Made by a program: the position numbers and the translations under genes
The notes under the pieces: model-generated
The model's input: the letters and a program-made list of their open reading frames with translations, nothing else
Database searches by the model: none
Told to the model about the DNA's origin: nothing
Assembly: GCA_002914845.1 (NCBI GenBank)
Contig: JXTC01000019.1
Location: forward strand, 882,181-946,180
Source of the DNA: Trema orientale
Lineage: Eukaryota; Streptophyta; Magnoliopsida; Rosales; Cannabaceae
DNA length: 64,000 nucleotides
Reading direction: 5' to 3'
Part shown: positions 10,263-20,202 of the stretch, piece after piece
Layout: each line of letters opens with the position of its first letter
Numbering within the stretch: position 1 is the stretch's first letter

Positions 10263-13200
10263 TCAGATGACAAAGACAACTGGAATGTGAGAAATCTTAG
10301 GCCAATCCTCGCCTATTTCCTTCCGGCATCTTTGGATTAAGACCGGACAATAACGAATCTGTAGAGTGTTTAAACAAGTCATGGAGCGTATTGCTTTAGG
10401 CAGTGATGTCAATCCGGGGCATGCCCAAATATCAAGGTCCTGGAGTGAACTGAAATTGCCAATCCATTCTGGAATAGCCCTTAATTTCAGACACCTCACA
10501 AGCCCCAAAGATCGTAGAGTGGTGACATGTTGAAGTCCCTCAGGGAGAGCCACAAGTTTAGGAACCCCTCCCAGGCTTAAGTGTTGAAGGCTTCTAAGGC
10601 CTCGCCAAGAGGAATCATCGATATTGGATATGTCAAGCTCTTCGCAAACACTAATGGTCAGACGTTGAAGAGAGCTTAGACATTGAAAAATCGAAGGAGA
10701 CAAGTGCTTGAGTTCATGGCAATATTCAAGCCGAAGCTCCTTGAGAGAAGTCAGGCTCTCCACATAATCCACTGATTGTAGATTCTTAATATTTGAGAGA
10801 CTCAATATTGTTATATAAGGCAGAGGAGAAAGGACAATTAGTGTAGAAGAAGTCGAGGCCGAGGCTGAGGTTGTGGATCTCATTATGGTCTCTTCCAAAG
10901 GCTTTACACTTGTATTTCTCAACTGTAGTGTTTCAACGTTTGGATAAAGAGGCATACAGTTGAGCTTAGGACAATCCATGATCTGTACTTCTGAAAGACA
11001 AGGAAATGCTGAAGGCCACAGTGTCGATCTTGCTGCCAATTCATCGTCTCTCCACCAACTTTTGAGATTATGCACATTTACCAACCACAGCCTTTTTAGG
11101 GATGCCATTACCAATGTCACAGATGACTCGCCATTGTCCATAACATACTCTAAATTAGGCATATCGCCGAGTATTAGCTCCTTAAGAGAACAAAGTTGAT
11201 TCAACGGTGGCAAATATTGGCAATTACAATTTCGTAGCTCGAATTTGACGAGATCTGAAAATGTAGAGAGAAGCCAACTTGGTAAACTGACACCTCTGTA
11301 ATGATGTAAACTCAATTTTTTAAGATTTTTCAATTGTCGGAAGCCTTCTAATGTTATTTCATGCTCCACAACTTTTGATGCGTCTTCAACAGCATGAGTA
11401 TCCCACACTAAATTCACAGATCTAATATGGATTTTGTCCTTAAAATTTGCATCCTTTGAATCCATCCCATGTCTTACATTCAGAATTGTCAACTCTCCTC
11501 TCAAGTTCAGTGCTGCTAGTTCACCCAGTTCGGCAGTTGGCTGGGGAAAAAGCCTGTTGTTCGACTTCAAAACAAAATTTGACAATGTTTGAAGATTAGT
11601 GAGCTGACCTAATCCACTTGGCATGTAAGTCAATTTATTACAACCATTAATCTCAAGATGTCTGAGGTTGACTAGCCTCTTAATATCTCTAGGTAATTTT
11701 TGAAGAGAATCACAGTAATTTAACTTCAAAGTTTGCAAATGGATCAGCCTGGTAATCGAACTTGGCAATGCCATGATGTTATAATTATCAGAAAGATCGA
11801 GGTACCTTAAATACTTCAACTCACCAATACAACTAGGCACTGTTGTAATATATAATTTATGGAGATCTAAGAAGCGTAAGAACTTAAAAGTTGAGATAAT
11901 TTCCTTACAAAATGACTCCTCTAGTCCTTTTTTACTATTCAAATGAGTTTCATGAGACAGAAAAATTGATCGAATCTTTTTTGCTTGAATCCGAGTAGTT
12001 GGAACTTGATTTGGTGCGTATAAGTGCCAATCAAACGAAAGGTGGCGAGTTTCATTATCGACAGTATTTCCTTTGTCCAAGTCTAGTTTTACGCACTTCT
12101 TTCCTGCTAGTAACGTAGCAAGATCATGCATGAGGTCATGCATTTTGCAAGACACTAAATCACCATACATATCTTTTTCAACCTCTTGAAAGAAAGATCT
12201 ACAAAGTAACTCCATAAAGTAATCATTGCCCACTTCTTCCAAACATTTGATTGGATCTGCTGACTTGATGAATCCTTGTGCCATCCAGAGCCTTATCAAA
12301 TGTTTCACATCAATTTTGTAGTCTTTAGGAAATAAACAACAATAACAAAAGCATCGTTTCAAACATAATGGGAGGTGATCGTAACTGAGTTGAAGTGTTA
12401 GAAAAACAACATCTTCATCTTTATTCTGAGATATTTTGTGTAGTTCCTTCTCAACCAATGACAACCATTCTGTTTCTGAATTTTTCAAGTATAACATTTG
12501 TCCTATTGCCTTGATGGCCAAAGGTACTCCGCCACATTTTTTCACGATCTTTTTTCCAATTTCCACTATATTGCAACTTTCGGGCTCTTCTCCTTTTTGA
12601 AATGCCATTTTTTTAAACAGAGACCAAGATTTGTCATCATCTAAAACCCCTAAACGATATGGTTCAACGGTGCCAGTAATCTTTGCAACCACTTCACTAC
12701 GAGTGGTTAATATTAGTTTACTTCCATTTGCACCGATTTCTAATAAGTCTTGCAGGCTTTTCCATTTTTCATACTCCTCATTCCAAACGTCATCAAGTAC
12801 CAAGAGATATCGCTTTCCACTTATCTCTTTATGAAGATCTCTTCGTAATTGTTCTATCTCAAGGTTTTCAGGACTCTTACTATTACTAGTTGCAGATTTG
12901 ATGATCCTCTGAACAAGTAATTTAACATTAAAATCACCAGAAACACACACCCACATTTTGAGATCAAAATAATCCTGGACTTGGTTGTCATTGAAAACGA
13001 GCTGAACAAGAGCCGTCTTTCCTACTCCACCAGCACCAACTATGGGAATGACGGACAATTTCGCTTCAATTCCATTTTCATTACCCATCAACATCCTTAG
13101 AATCGCCCTTTTATCATCATCCCTCCCAGTGACATCCTCCTCATGTACAAATGAGTGAGTATCTCTCTCTATACTCACAGCATTTGGCTTCTCCTGAGGC

Positions 13201-13637
13201 AGGGCATCAAAATGGAAGTGTTTTGCCTCATTATCAATCTTATCTAGTTTCTTCCTGAGATCTTTGATTCTATGTGCCATCTTAAGCCGAAAAGCAACTT
13301 GGTTTGAGGATGAGAAGAAAGTGCGTACCTTGTTAATCATCTTACCATAGTCTCCAAACATAACTTTTCTTCTCAGCTCTTCAGAGGAGAGCTCATCCTT
13401 CAAGTCATCAGCTTCATCAATCACATCTTCAAGCCTCTCCAGCCAAAGTTTGACTCGTTGACTTCCAATTCGCTTCTTCTCAGCATCACCAAGTACAGCT
13501 TTGATCCTCGAAAGGCTATCATTGAGATCCTCTAGCTCTCCTTTTACACCCAAGATCGATCCAATCTCATTTGCAGCTTGAGAAGCCAACCATCCAACGA
13601 TCTGATCAGCAACATTGGAGATGATTCCGTCGGCCAT
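10263..13637 (-). CDS. CC-NB-ARC-LRR (CNL) disease-resistance protein, intact
   Basis: A single-exon frame of 1,124 residues starting MADGIISNVADQIVGWL. Order: Rx-type coiled coil (about 5-140) with an EDVID motif at 70-74; NB-ARC (about 170-510) with P-loop GAGGVGKT at 201-208, RNBS-A FDLKMWVCVS, kinase-2 LLVLDDVW at 278-285, RNBS-B GSKLILTTRS, a GVPLA variant of the GLPL motif at 370-374, RNBS-D CFCYCCLFPKDY and MHD at 499-501; then LRRs from about 584 to the C-terminus, ending GEDWPKISHIPVVFVI. By family knowledge it is an intracellular immune receptor that switches on ATP/ADP exchange at the NB-ARC after effector perception and uses the coiled coil for signalling and cell death. The RGA/R1-type layout and absence of coding introns are normal for this class. 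All nucleotide-binding motifs are present, so it could be functional. Its effector is unknown. A start upstream is unlikely because the pseudogene paralogue aligns from this same Met. Confidence 0.93.
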   Translation of the reverse strand: MADGIISNVADQIVGWLASQAANEIGSILGVKGELEDLNDSLSRIKAVLGDAEKKRIGSQRVKLWLERLEDVIDEADDLKDELSSEELRRKVMFGDYGKMINKVRTFFSSSNQVAFRLKMAHRIKDLRKKLDKIDNEAKHFHFDALPQEKPNAVSIERDTHSFVHEEDVTGRDDDKRAILRMLMGNENGIEAKLSVIPIVGAGGVGKTALVQLVFNDNQVQDYFDLKMWVCVSGDFNVKLLVQRIIKSATSNSKSPENLEIEQLRRDLHKEISGKRYLLVLDDVWNEEYEKWKSLQDLLEIGANGSKLILTTRSEVVAKITGTVEPYRLGVLDDDKSWSLFKKMAFQKGEEPESCNIVEIGKKIVKKCGGVPLAIKAIGQMLYLKNSETEWLSLVEKELHKISQNKDEDVVFLTLQLSYDHLPLCLKRCFCYCCLFPKDYKIDVKHLIRLWMAQGFIKSADPIKCLEEVGNDYFMELLCRSFFQEVEKDMYGDLVSCKMHDLMHDLATLLAGKKCVKLDLDKGNTVDNETRHLSFDWHLYAPNQVPTTRIQAKKIRSIFLSHETHLNSKKGLEESFCKEIISTFKFLRFLDLHKLYITTVPSCIGELKYLRYLDLSDNYNIMALPSSITRLIHLQTLKLNYCDSLQKLPRDIKRLVNLRHLEINGCNKLTYMPSGLGQLTNLQTLSNFVLKSNNRLFPQPTAELGELAALNLRGELTILNVRHGMDSKDANFKDKIHIRSVNLVWDTHAVEDASKVVEHEITLEGFRQLKNLKKLSLHHYRGVSLPSWLLSTFSDLVKFELRNCNCQYLPPLNQLCSLKELILGDMPNLEYVMDNGESSVTLVMASLKRLWLVNVHNLKSWWRDDELAARSTLWPSAFPCLSEVQIMDCPKLNCMPLYPNVETLQLRNTSVKPLEETIMRSTTSASASTSSTLIVLSPLPYITILSLSNIKNLQSVDYVESLTSLKELRLEYCHELKHLSPSIFQCLSSLQRLTISVCEELDISNIDDSSWRGLRSLQHLSLGGVPKLVALPEGLQHVTTLRSLGLVRCLKLRAIPEWIGNFSSLQDLDIWACPGLTSLPKAIRSMTCLNTLQIRYCPVLIQRCRKEIGEDWPKISHIPVVFVI

Positions 13638-14159
13638 TGGTCACGTCAAAACTTGGAAGAAAGAACAGAAAACTTCAAAAGTAACTGATCAAAGTGAGAG
13701 TGTTGTCTTCACAACAACATCATTTGCTTTATTGATTAGTTATTCTTTGGCCATGTTGTGGTCTTGCTAAGATACCTTACTTTAATTATTAAACTTATAA
13801 AACGATAGTATTAAAAAAATATAAAACGATAGTACTAGAAAAGTTAAAATATTCTACCTGTTTCATGTTCCCACCTTTCCCTTTTTTTTGAGGGTATGTT
13901 TCCCCATTTCTTAAAAGGGAGTGATACGCACTCAATCCTAAATCCTCACGTCGTGTGCTTGCCTAGTCGTATATGGAATTATTATTTTCTCAAAAGATTT
14001 CAAGAAAATTAAGATAAAAAATTACATTGACGCCCTTATGTATACATCTTACAGTATCACCCTATATAAAGCGGAAATTATCACTTGTCACAATGACACG
14101 CCTGAGATGAGGAAAATATACGCAAATTAAATATGTTCACCATGCATGTTACGGCCGTA
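13638..14159. other. Upstream region of the intact CNL
   Basis: No gene seen. The first 110 bp partly resembles the sequence upstream of the pseudogene start (54,905-55,020): GGAAGAAAG, GATCAAAGT, and GAAGACA/GTCTTCACA blocks. They therefore share an ancestral 5' UTR/promoter. I cannot place a TATA box with confidence. Confidence 0.4.
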
Positions 14160-14495
14160 CTATGGGTTATTAAGATTCATTCCTAAGGTAATAAACTCTT
14201 AACTAATTAAGTTTTATGGTTTAATTTGAATTTGGGATTGAAATTAAATATCTAGGATTAGGGTTTTGATTTGTCCATAAATAATTTATAAACTATTGGG
14301 ATGAATCTGATATAAGATAAAGCCTATTAATTTTAGAACTCAAACAAGACAAATTTTATATGATTTGGTTGTGTAGATTAAAAATTATGAATTTTTGAGT
14401 TTCGGACTAAAATGTAAAAACGCAGCAGAAATTGCGACTAGCTTTTCATTGACTTTTACTGATCTAATTAAGTCATATTTGGTATGGTTGGAAAT
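14160..14495 (+). repeat. Truncated gypsy LTR fragment (same family as gypsy-1)
   Basis: It matches 15,225-15,615 inside the gypsy-1 LTR: TTATTAAGATTCA / TTATTGAGACTCA, CTTAACTAATTAAGTTTTAT, the TCTAGG-TTAGGGTTT block, AAACGCAGCAGA, ACTAGCTTTTCA and the GGTTGGAAA-CT-ATCGAA block. No LTR termini are present, so it is an internal fragment of a much older copy. Confidence 0.75.
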
Positions 14496-14649
14496 CTAAT
14501 CGAACCTGAGTTAATTGAAGAGCAAGCTCAAGATCCTATCAGTTTTCAATATTTTCTTGAAACTCAAACTTATCAGAAACATTAACAAGGCATGATCTGA
14601 TCATAAAACCAGAAAACTATCTAATAGAAGAATGCAAGGATTTATACTG

Positions 14650-14914
14650 GTTTAAAACCTGTAATCTATGTATATTTTCTTTTAGGCTTTTATTTGAAGG
14701 GCATCTTTTTTGTATTTTCCTTTACTATATTCTGTGAATAGTGAGACAACAATTTAGAGAGACAAAAACATGAGTGAAATGCTGTGAGGTTCTGAGTATT
14801 CTTTCTGTGAAAATTCCTTATGTCTTGATCATATTCTGTATTCTATGAACCCTTGTACTCTTTTGATCTTTCATAATAGATTCGAGTGTTCACCAAAAAC
14901 TGGATGTAGATTGC
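14650..14914. other. About 265-bp inverted segment within the U2 island
   Basis: The reverse complement of this stretch runs GGCAATCTACATCCAGTT...CAAAAGA-TACAA...GAATTTTC...GAACCTCACA...GCCCTTCAAAT...ATAGATTACAGGTTTT. That is the same word order as 1,310-1,610 and 47,570-47,850 read directly. The flanking words on both sides are in normal orientation. The left joint forms the palindrome GGTTTAAAACC. Confidence 0.6.
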
Positions 14915-14919
14915 CTAGC

Positions 14920-14924
14920 AACTG
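14920..14924. repeat. Target-site duplication of gypsy-1, left copy
   Basis: AACTG here and AACTT at 22,406-22,410 flank the element, one mismatch in five. The uninterrupted paralogue at 47,860 reads AGCAACTGACTTTAAC. This matches left flank plus right flank joined over one copy and confirms the insertion point. Confidence 0.7.
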
Positions 14925-15120
14925 TGTGACAACCCGTATACCCAAAAGAAAAAAAAAAAGGATTTATTTGTATTAAGTAAATAATATAAAGATAAAAGAG
15001 AAGACAAAAGAGTCCATGATTAATAGATATTATTTGGGGATACATTTGTAATTTTATTAGAGACCCTTTAAGAAACCCTAAGACTAATAATCTGCTCAGT
15101 TTATACGTACGCTCTGCAGA

Positions 15121-15121
15121 G

Positions 15122-15174
<53 letters not shown>
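15121..15174. repeat. (GA)n microsatellite in the 5' LTR
   Basis: Roughly 25 GA dinucleotides. The same position in the 3' LTR (20,396-20,421) has about half as many, so the tract changed length after insertion. Confidence 0.95.
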
Positions 15175-15178
<4 letters not shown>

Positions 15179-15328
15179 CTATGGATGTTTAAGAAGAAGA
15201 AGAATATAAAGATATGATTGTCATGGATTATTGAGACTCACTCTTAAGATAATAAATTCTTAACTAATTAAGTTTTATATCTTAATTTGATTTTGGGATG
15301 GAGATTGAATGTCTAGGGTTAGGGTTTC

Positions 15329-15440
15329 GAATTGCTTATAAATTATTTATGAAATATAGGAATGAATTTGATAGAAAAAGAAGTGAATTGCTTATAAATT
15401 ATTTATGAAATATAGGAATGAATTTGATAGAAAAAGAAGT
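15329..15440. repeat. 56-bp tandem duplication unique to the 5' LTR
   Basis: GAATTGCTTATAAATTATTT... occurs at 15,329-15,384 and 15,385-15,440 without mismatch. The 3' LTR has one copy at about 20,576-20,631. The two LTRs of a new insertion are identical, so this arose after integration. Confidence 0.9.
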
Positions 15441-16450
15441 TTATTGATATTAGGATTTAAACAAGATAAATTTTGAGCGATTTAGTTTGGTAAAAAGAAA
15501 GTTATGAATTTTGAGTTTTGGGCTAAGATGTAAAAACGTAGCAGAGGTTACGACTAGCTTTTCAGAGAACTTTACTAGTCAGATCAGGTCATATTTGATA
15601 TGGTTAGAAAGCTTATCGAATTATCTTTCTAAAGGTATATAATTTGTCAAAAACGGACCTATAACCAGAGAGTTATAGCCAATTGAAGTAAGTACTATGA
15701 CTTTAGAAAAGTCTGAAACTTTGGGTATTTTTAGCAAAACGTGGCCGCGGCTTGTCTGGCTATACGTGGCTTATCTATGGACTCTATAGTCACATTCTTA
15801 GTACTTTTAGGGTCCCATGACTTGTAGAACATGTACTCTAAGTTTAGTAATTTTTAGAGAGATGTTAGAATTGTTATGAATCGTAAGAAATTAACATTAT
15901 TGGGAATAGCTGTGGAGTTGATTATAGAAGATGCATGGGCAGCAAGTTCTCAATACTTTTAGTGTAGTTAGAGTATGATTTTATTGAAGTGATACTTATA
16001 TATTATTTGTGTGAAAATAGGTGTCTGAGAGGTTATGTTGATTATTTTACTTAAATAGACAAAGCAAACGAGGTAAGTAACCTTTGATTTTTTCTAGTAG
16101 TTTTCTTCGCCTAAAAGCTAAATATTTTATTATTTTATTATTTCTAATAGAATCATGTTTACAAAGTATTTTCTTTAAAATATGATTTCAAGTAAAATAT
16201 ATTTTGGTAATAAGACTATTTATTGAAAGAAATTTGTTTTATTGAAATAACGTAATTTTTGTGAAAATAGTATGATTCTATGTTTTATACTAAATTATGG
16301 ATCAAGTATATGAATTACTATTGAAAGTGATTACAAAAAAATTATTTTGGAATGAGTACAACGTTATAATGAGATGAAAGTGAAATAGTTTATGATTCGT
16401 TATTATAAATAAGTATTTTAAAACTCTCTTCAGTGACTATGCACGTGGAC

Positions 16451-16658
16451 CCAATCCACAGGGGTTATATGTGGATAGCACTAACCTAGCTGCAGGGTTA
16501 AATGTAGTAGATTCGTGATTCGTACCCAGTTACAGGGGTTATCTGTAGTAGATTCGGACCCGACTACAGGGGTTATTTGTGGCAGTATCAGACCCGGATA
16601 TAGCGGTTATTTGTGACAGATTCGGACTTAGTCACAGGGATTAAATGTGGCCATAGTC
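16451..16658 (+). repeat. 34-bp tandem hairpin array, 5' LTR copy (6 units)
   Basis: Six units of about 34-40 bp share the core loop GGGGTTAT or GGGTTAA, flanked by arms that can pair: TCCACA/TGTGGA (16,455-16,475), CTGCA/TGTAG, TTACAG/CTGTAG, CTACA/TGTGG and GTCACA/TGTGGC. Arm sequence differs between units while pairing is mostly kept. The fifth unit is weak. Confidence 0.75.
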
Positions 16659-17267
16659 GCCAAAAACTGGAGAGAAGTAAAATTGAAATTGTTATTGACT
16701 AAAAGGGATTCAAAAAGACAGATTTGGAAACTTATTTATTGTTTTGTGAAATTGTTTACTAAACGACTTGATTTGAGTATTTTCAAAGTATTGATTTCTG
16801 AAACTAAATTTGTTCTGAAAAATATTTGTTAATGATTTTGGTTTACATATGCTTGATCCAACTAGATAAGGTTACTGGTTACTACCTAGGTTTCTAGCTC
16901 ACCTTTTTATTTTTTCCTTTCAGGTTTTAAAGATCGTTAGTTAAGAAGTATGACTAAGGGAGAACTTATTTAGTAGTAATTGAGGTGTATGGTTCAAAGA
17001 GAGGAATTTCTTCATCTTAATTGAGAAAATATAAAGACTTAGAAGTTTGATCATCTTGAATTTATTAGATTACAATTTCTATTTTATAGTGTTTATTTGA
17101 ATATTTAGAGACTTTATAAGAGTTGTTGAATTTTATGTTATACATTGGTGTATATTAGAGACTAAATATTCTTAATTATATTGGTTTATAGAAAGATGCC
17201 TTACATGCCTATGGAGCTTTACCTTATAGGTATGTGGCGCACGTCCTCGGGTGTGGGGCGTAACAAG

Positions 17268-17279
17268 TGATATCAGAGA
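17268..17279 (+). other. Gypsy-1 primer-binding site
   Basis: TGATATCAGAGA starts two bases after the 5' LTR. It differs by one base from TGGTATCAGAG, the usual initiator-Met tRNA complement. Confidence 0.75.
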
Positions 17280-20190
17280 TTAGGATAAGTTTGACAATTT
17301 AGATCGTGATAAGTCAATCTTATACATGAGTTTTTGAATATCGGGTGACTAAGTTAAGATCATTTGAGTTTGACATAACTTCTATTATGGTTTAGAGATT
17401 CATTTGAGTTGGTGATTAGTTTAAATTTGATAAGTTTGTTACTTTGATCTTTTCGGACATTAAATTAGGTTAAGTTTGGATTCTTAAATTCTGTCATTGT
17501 TGAAACACTTAGTTTGGTCTTCATGGTTGGTGATCATGTACATGGATTTTTGGGATCGTTTAAAAAAATGAACATGGACTTTTGGGATCGTTTAAAGTTG
17601 AGTACTCTCATTAGGTTTTGATTATTAAGATCTATTAGTTGAATATTGAGGTTTCTAGTATTTTATACTTTTGATATTAGTTTTCTTTTGTATTTGATTA
17701 ATAGACCTAGGGTATTGGAATCCTCTTATCTTATTATTGATATTGGATAGTTATTAAGTTGTTGAGTCTTATTTTGGAGTTGATATTAAAATTTTATGTG
17801 CCTACTTACTATCTTCTTCTGATTTCTCTTGAGTTATATCTTAGTGTTTTTGACCTTATAAAAAAAGAAAGTCTAAGTTAATTATTAGACAAGAGAAATT
17901 ATTTGGTTCCTAAGAAATTATGTTGTAATTCTAAGAAGTTATTAATCTTATATTATCTATGTAAGGGATTTATAGAATAGAGATTACCTAGTTATGGTGA
18001 CAAAATAGGGAAGATACATATAGTTAAGTTTATTAGTTAATGGGATAATGGAGAGAATATGTTTCAATTCTTTCTAAAAGTGAAATTATTTGTGCTATGG
18101 GCTAGAAGATACAGTGAAATATTGAGTACATTAAGTTTATTGAATAACTAGTTTCTATGATGATAAAGGACAAAGAGATGATATAAGAAATGTCAATTTA
18201 TGTGCTTGTGTTAACTAATGAGAATACATGTTATTATTACTAGAGGATTGATGACAAATAGGTTAATTTTGTTAAAGGCTTTATTATGAGTTTTTCTATA
18301 AATATTGGTGATGATATGATTGAAATATAGGAATTAACGACTTATAGGTAGAATAATAATTTAAAGAGCGATATTTTGAAAAACTAATGGTAGACTGATT
18401 TGGAGAATGGTATTACTTAGAAAAAAAAAATTATAGATCCTTAATGACTTATGCAATTGGATAATTTTGAGATGATGTTACCTTAATAATATTTATTTTA
18501 ATAGCTAAGCAAAAATCGAGATATGGTGAATGAATATTTTGGTTATAATTATAGATAATAGGTAGTATAATTGAAATTAGAATATATAGTTGTTGTAAAT
18601 GAGGTCATAAGTTTATTCTATATTGTTACTGTATAGTAGAAAGTGATCTTTGTATTTAATAGTGCTTGGTGTTACTCTTCTCTAAAAAGTTATATTAGAT
18701 TACACAAACAAATTTAAGAGTACTGATTTGATGAGTAACTAGAAGAATTATAAGATAAGAGTTTTCAAAAAACTTAGTGTTTTACTATTAGAAATTCGAC
18801 TATTATCGGTGATGGAAAAAAAAATGAAAATTGTGATTATAAAACAAATGGTCAAAACAGTTTATGTAGTAGAATATGTAAGTCCAATATTTTAAAGATT
18901 GATAAATTATTTGATTTTTATGATTTATATAATTTATGGAGAAAGATTTACATTTGTAGTTCTATTGACCTCCCTTACTTGTAAAAGATATTTTTGAGAA
19001 AATCATAATATGAGACATTAGAGATCCTAGAGGTAGTAAGATAAGGGCCTACGAAAATTTTGAGGACTGGTATATGAAAGAAGTCACTTAGCATATTTCT
19101 TAGTATTTAGTTTATGGAAAAGTGAATGAGGACTATATAGACGAACGTTGAAAACTTTTGATATACTATATGGGAAAGATAATATGGTAGTAGAATTTTA
19201 TAACGAGATTATCAAGGATTACTCAAATTATAAACTATCAACTGTATAGTGTATTATTTGACTAAGTATACTCATATTTTAGCGATTAGACTTGGCTTAT
19301 GCCCTTAACCGATTATTAGGTTTTGATCTTTATGGTTATTTTAAGTGAACATTGAGATTTTCTATATAATTTGGTAGCATTTGAATTTGATATAAGCTTA
19401 GGTGATTGGAATTAGCTTTGATACTTTGGCTTATTGAAGATAAAAGTTAGAGGGAATGAGACTAAAGAGAATTCTTATAGTTATTTATAATAAAGATATC
19501 ATATTGTATCGAAGCTTTATAAGACCTTACACGTGATTTTAGAAATTGAATTAGATTTATTAGAGCTTTACAATATCGATCTGAAATAAATAGATTGTCA
19601 AAAAAAAAAAAGAAAAGTATATTTGTATATATAGACCATTGAGAATATATTGAAGAATGTTTCAAAGGTTGTAGAAGAAAACATTACTCTTGGTAATATT
19701 TGTATATAGTTGTGGTTTCGATCTAGTATTAGAGTAGTTATATATGAAGTATTGACAAAGAAATAAAAGTGTATTCTTAGCATTACAGGCATGCGATTAA
19801 AAGCGGTACCAAAAGTTTATGGAATTTTTAATTATTAAGAATTCCTATTGGCTTTGTTAATACAAAGAAAAGTCTAAATCATCATGTTATTCTCTTTTTG
19901 GATGAAAGTGTAAAGTAGGAGCTATCACAATGAACGAGAAATAATATGGAATTATCGATAGATAAGTTTTAAAAGCGATGATATCTCTTTGACGTTTCAA
20001 TTACTCGAATTAGAATAAATTCATATTCTCAAGATCGTATTATATTGACAGAAAGATTGTTTAAATTTAGTATGTGATGATCACAGTTTTACTAAGATAT
20101 TGAGACTTTCTTAGGAATGTCTGGATCTATTAATATTTTGTTCATTGGAGAACACGAGACTTTAAAGTTTAGAGGACTAAACTTCTTTTT
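17280..20190 (+). other. Gypsy-1 interior, decayed, no gene
   Basis: AT-rich with stops in all frames. One integrase-like trace (LTKYTHILAIRL, about 19,254-19,300) is shared with gypsy-2 (complement of about 39,070-39,120). Poly(A) runs near 18,421 and 19,600 break any frame. Confidence 0.65.
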
Positions 20191-20202
20191 AGAGGGGGAG
20201 AA
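20191..20202 (+). other. Gypsy-1 polypurine tract
   Basis: AGAGGGGGAGAA lies immediately before the 3' LTR start TGTGACAACC, the standard position for plus-strand priming. Confidence 0.85.

Larger units (their letters stand above)
14496..14924. repeat. Island of flank unit U2 (left of gypsy-1)
   Basis: 14,590-14,648 matches 1,240-1,300 and 47,505-47,565 (AAACCAGAAAACTATC...GGATTTATACTGGTT). Its right part (14,650-14,914) matches the same unit but on the opposite strand, and TAGCAACTG at 14,916-14,924 returns to the normal strand. Gypsy-1 then interrupts the unit, which resumes at 22,411. Confidence 0.65.
14925..17265 (+). repeat. Gypsy-1 5' LTR (2,341 bp)
   Basis: Bounded by TGTGACAACC and GGGCGTAACA. 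It contains a (GA)n tract, a 56-bp tandem duplication (15,329-15,440) absent from the 3' LTR, and a six-unit 34-bp hairpin array (16,451-16,658). Confidence 0.9.

Noticed and set aside
12631..12889. Plus-strand frames antisense to the intact CNL (and similar ones at 10,960, 53,649, 53,932 and 54,510)
   Set aside because: Antisense shadows of a conserved coding strand; the two paralogues simply mirror each other.
15121..15174. GA repeat as a GAGA-type promoter element of a gene
   Set aside because: It is inside a retrotransposon LTR and no host gene lies next to it.
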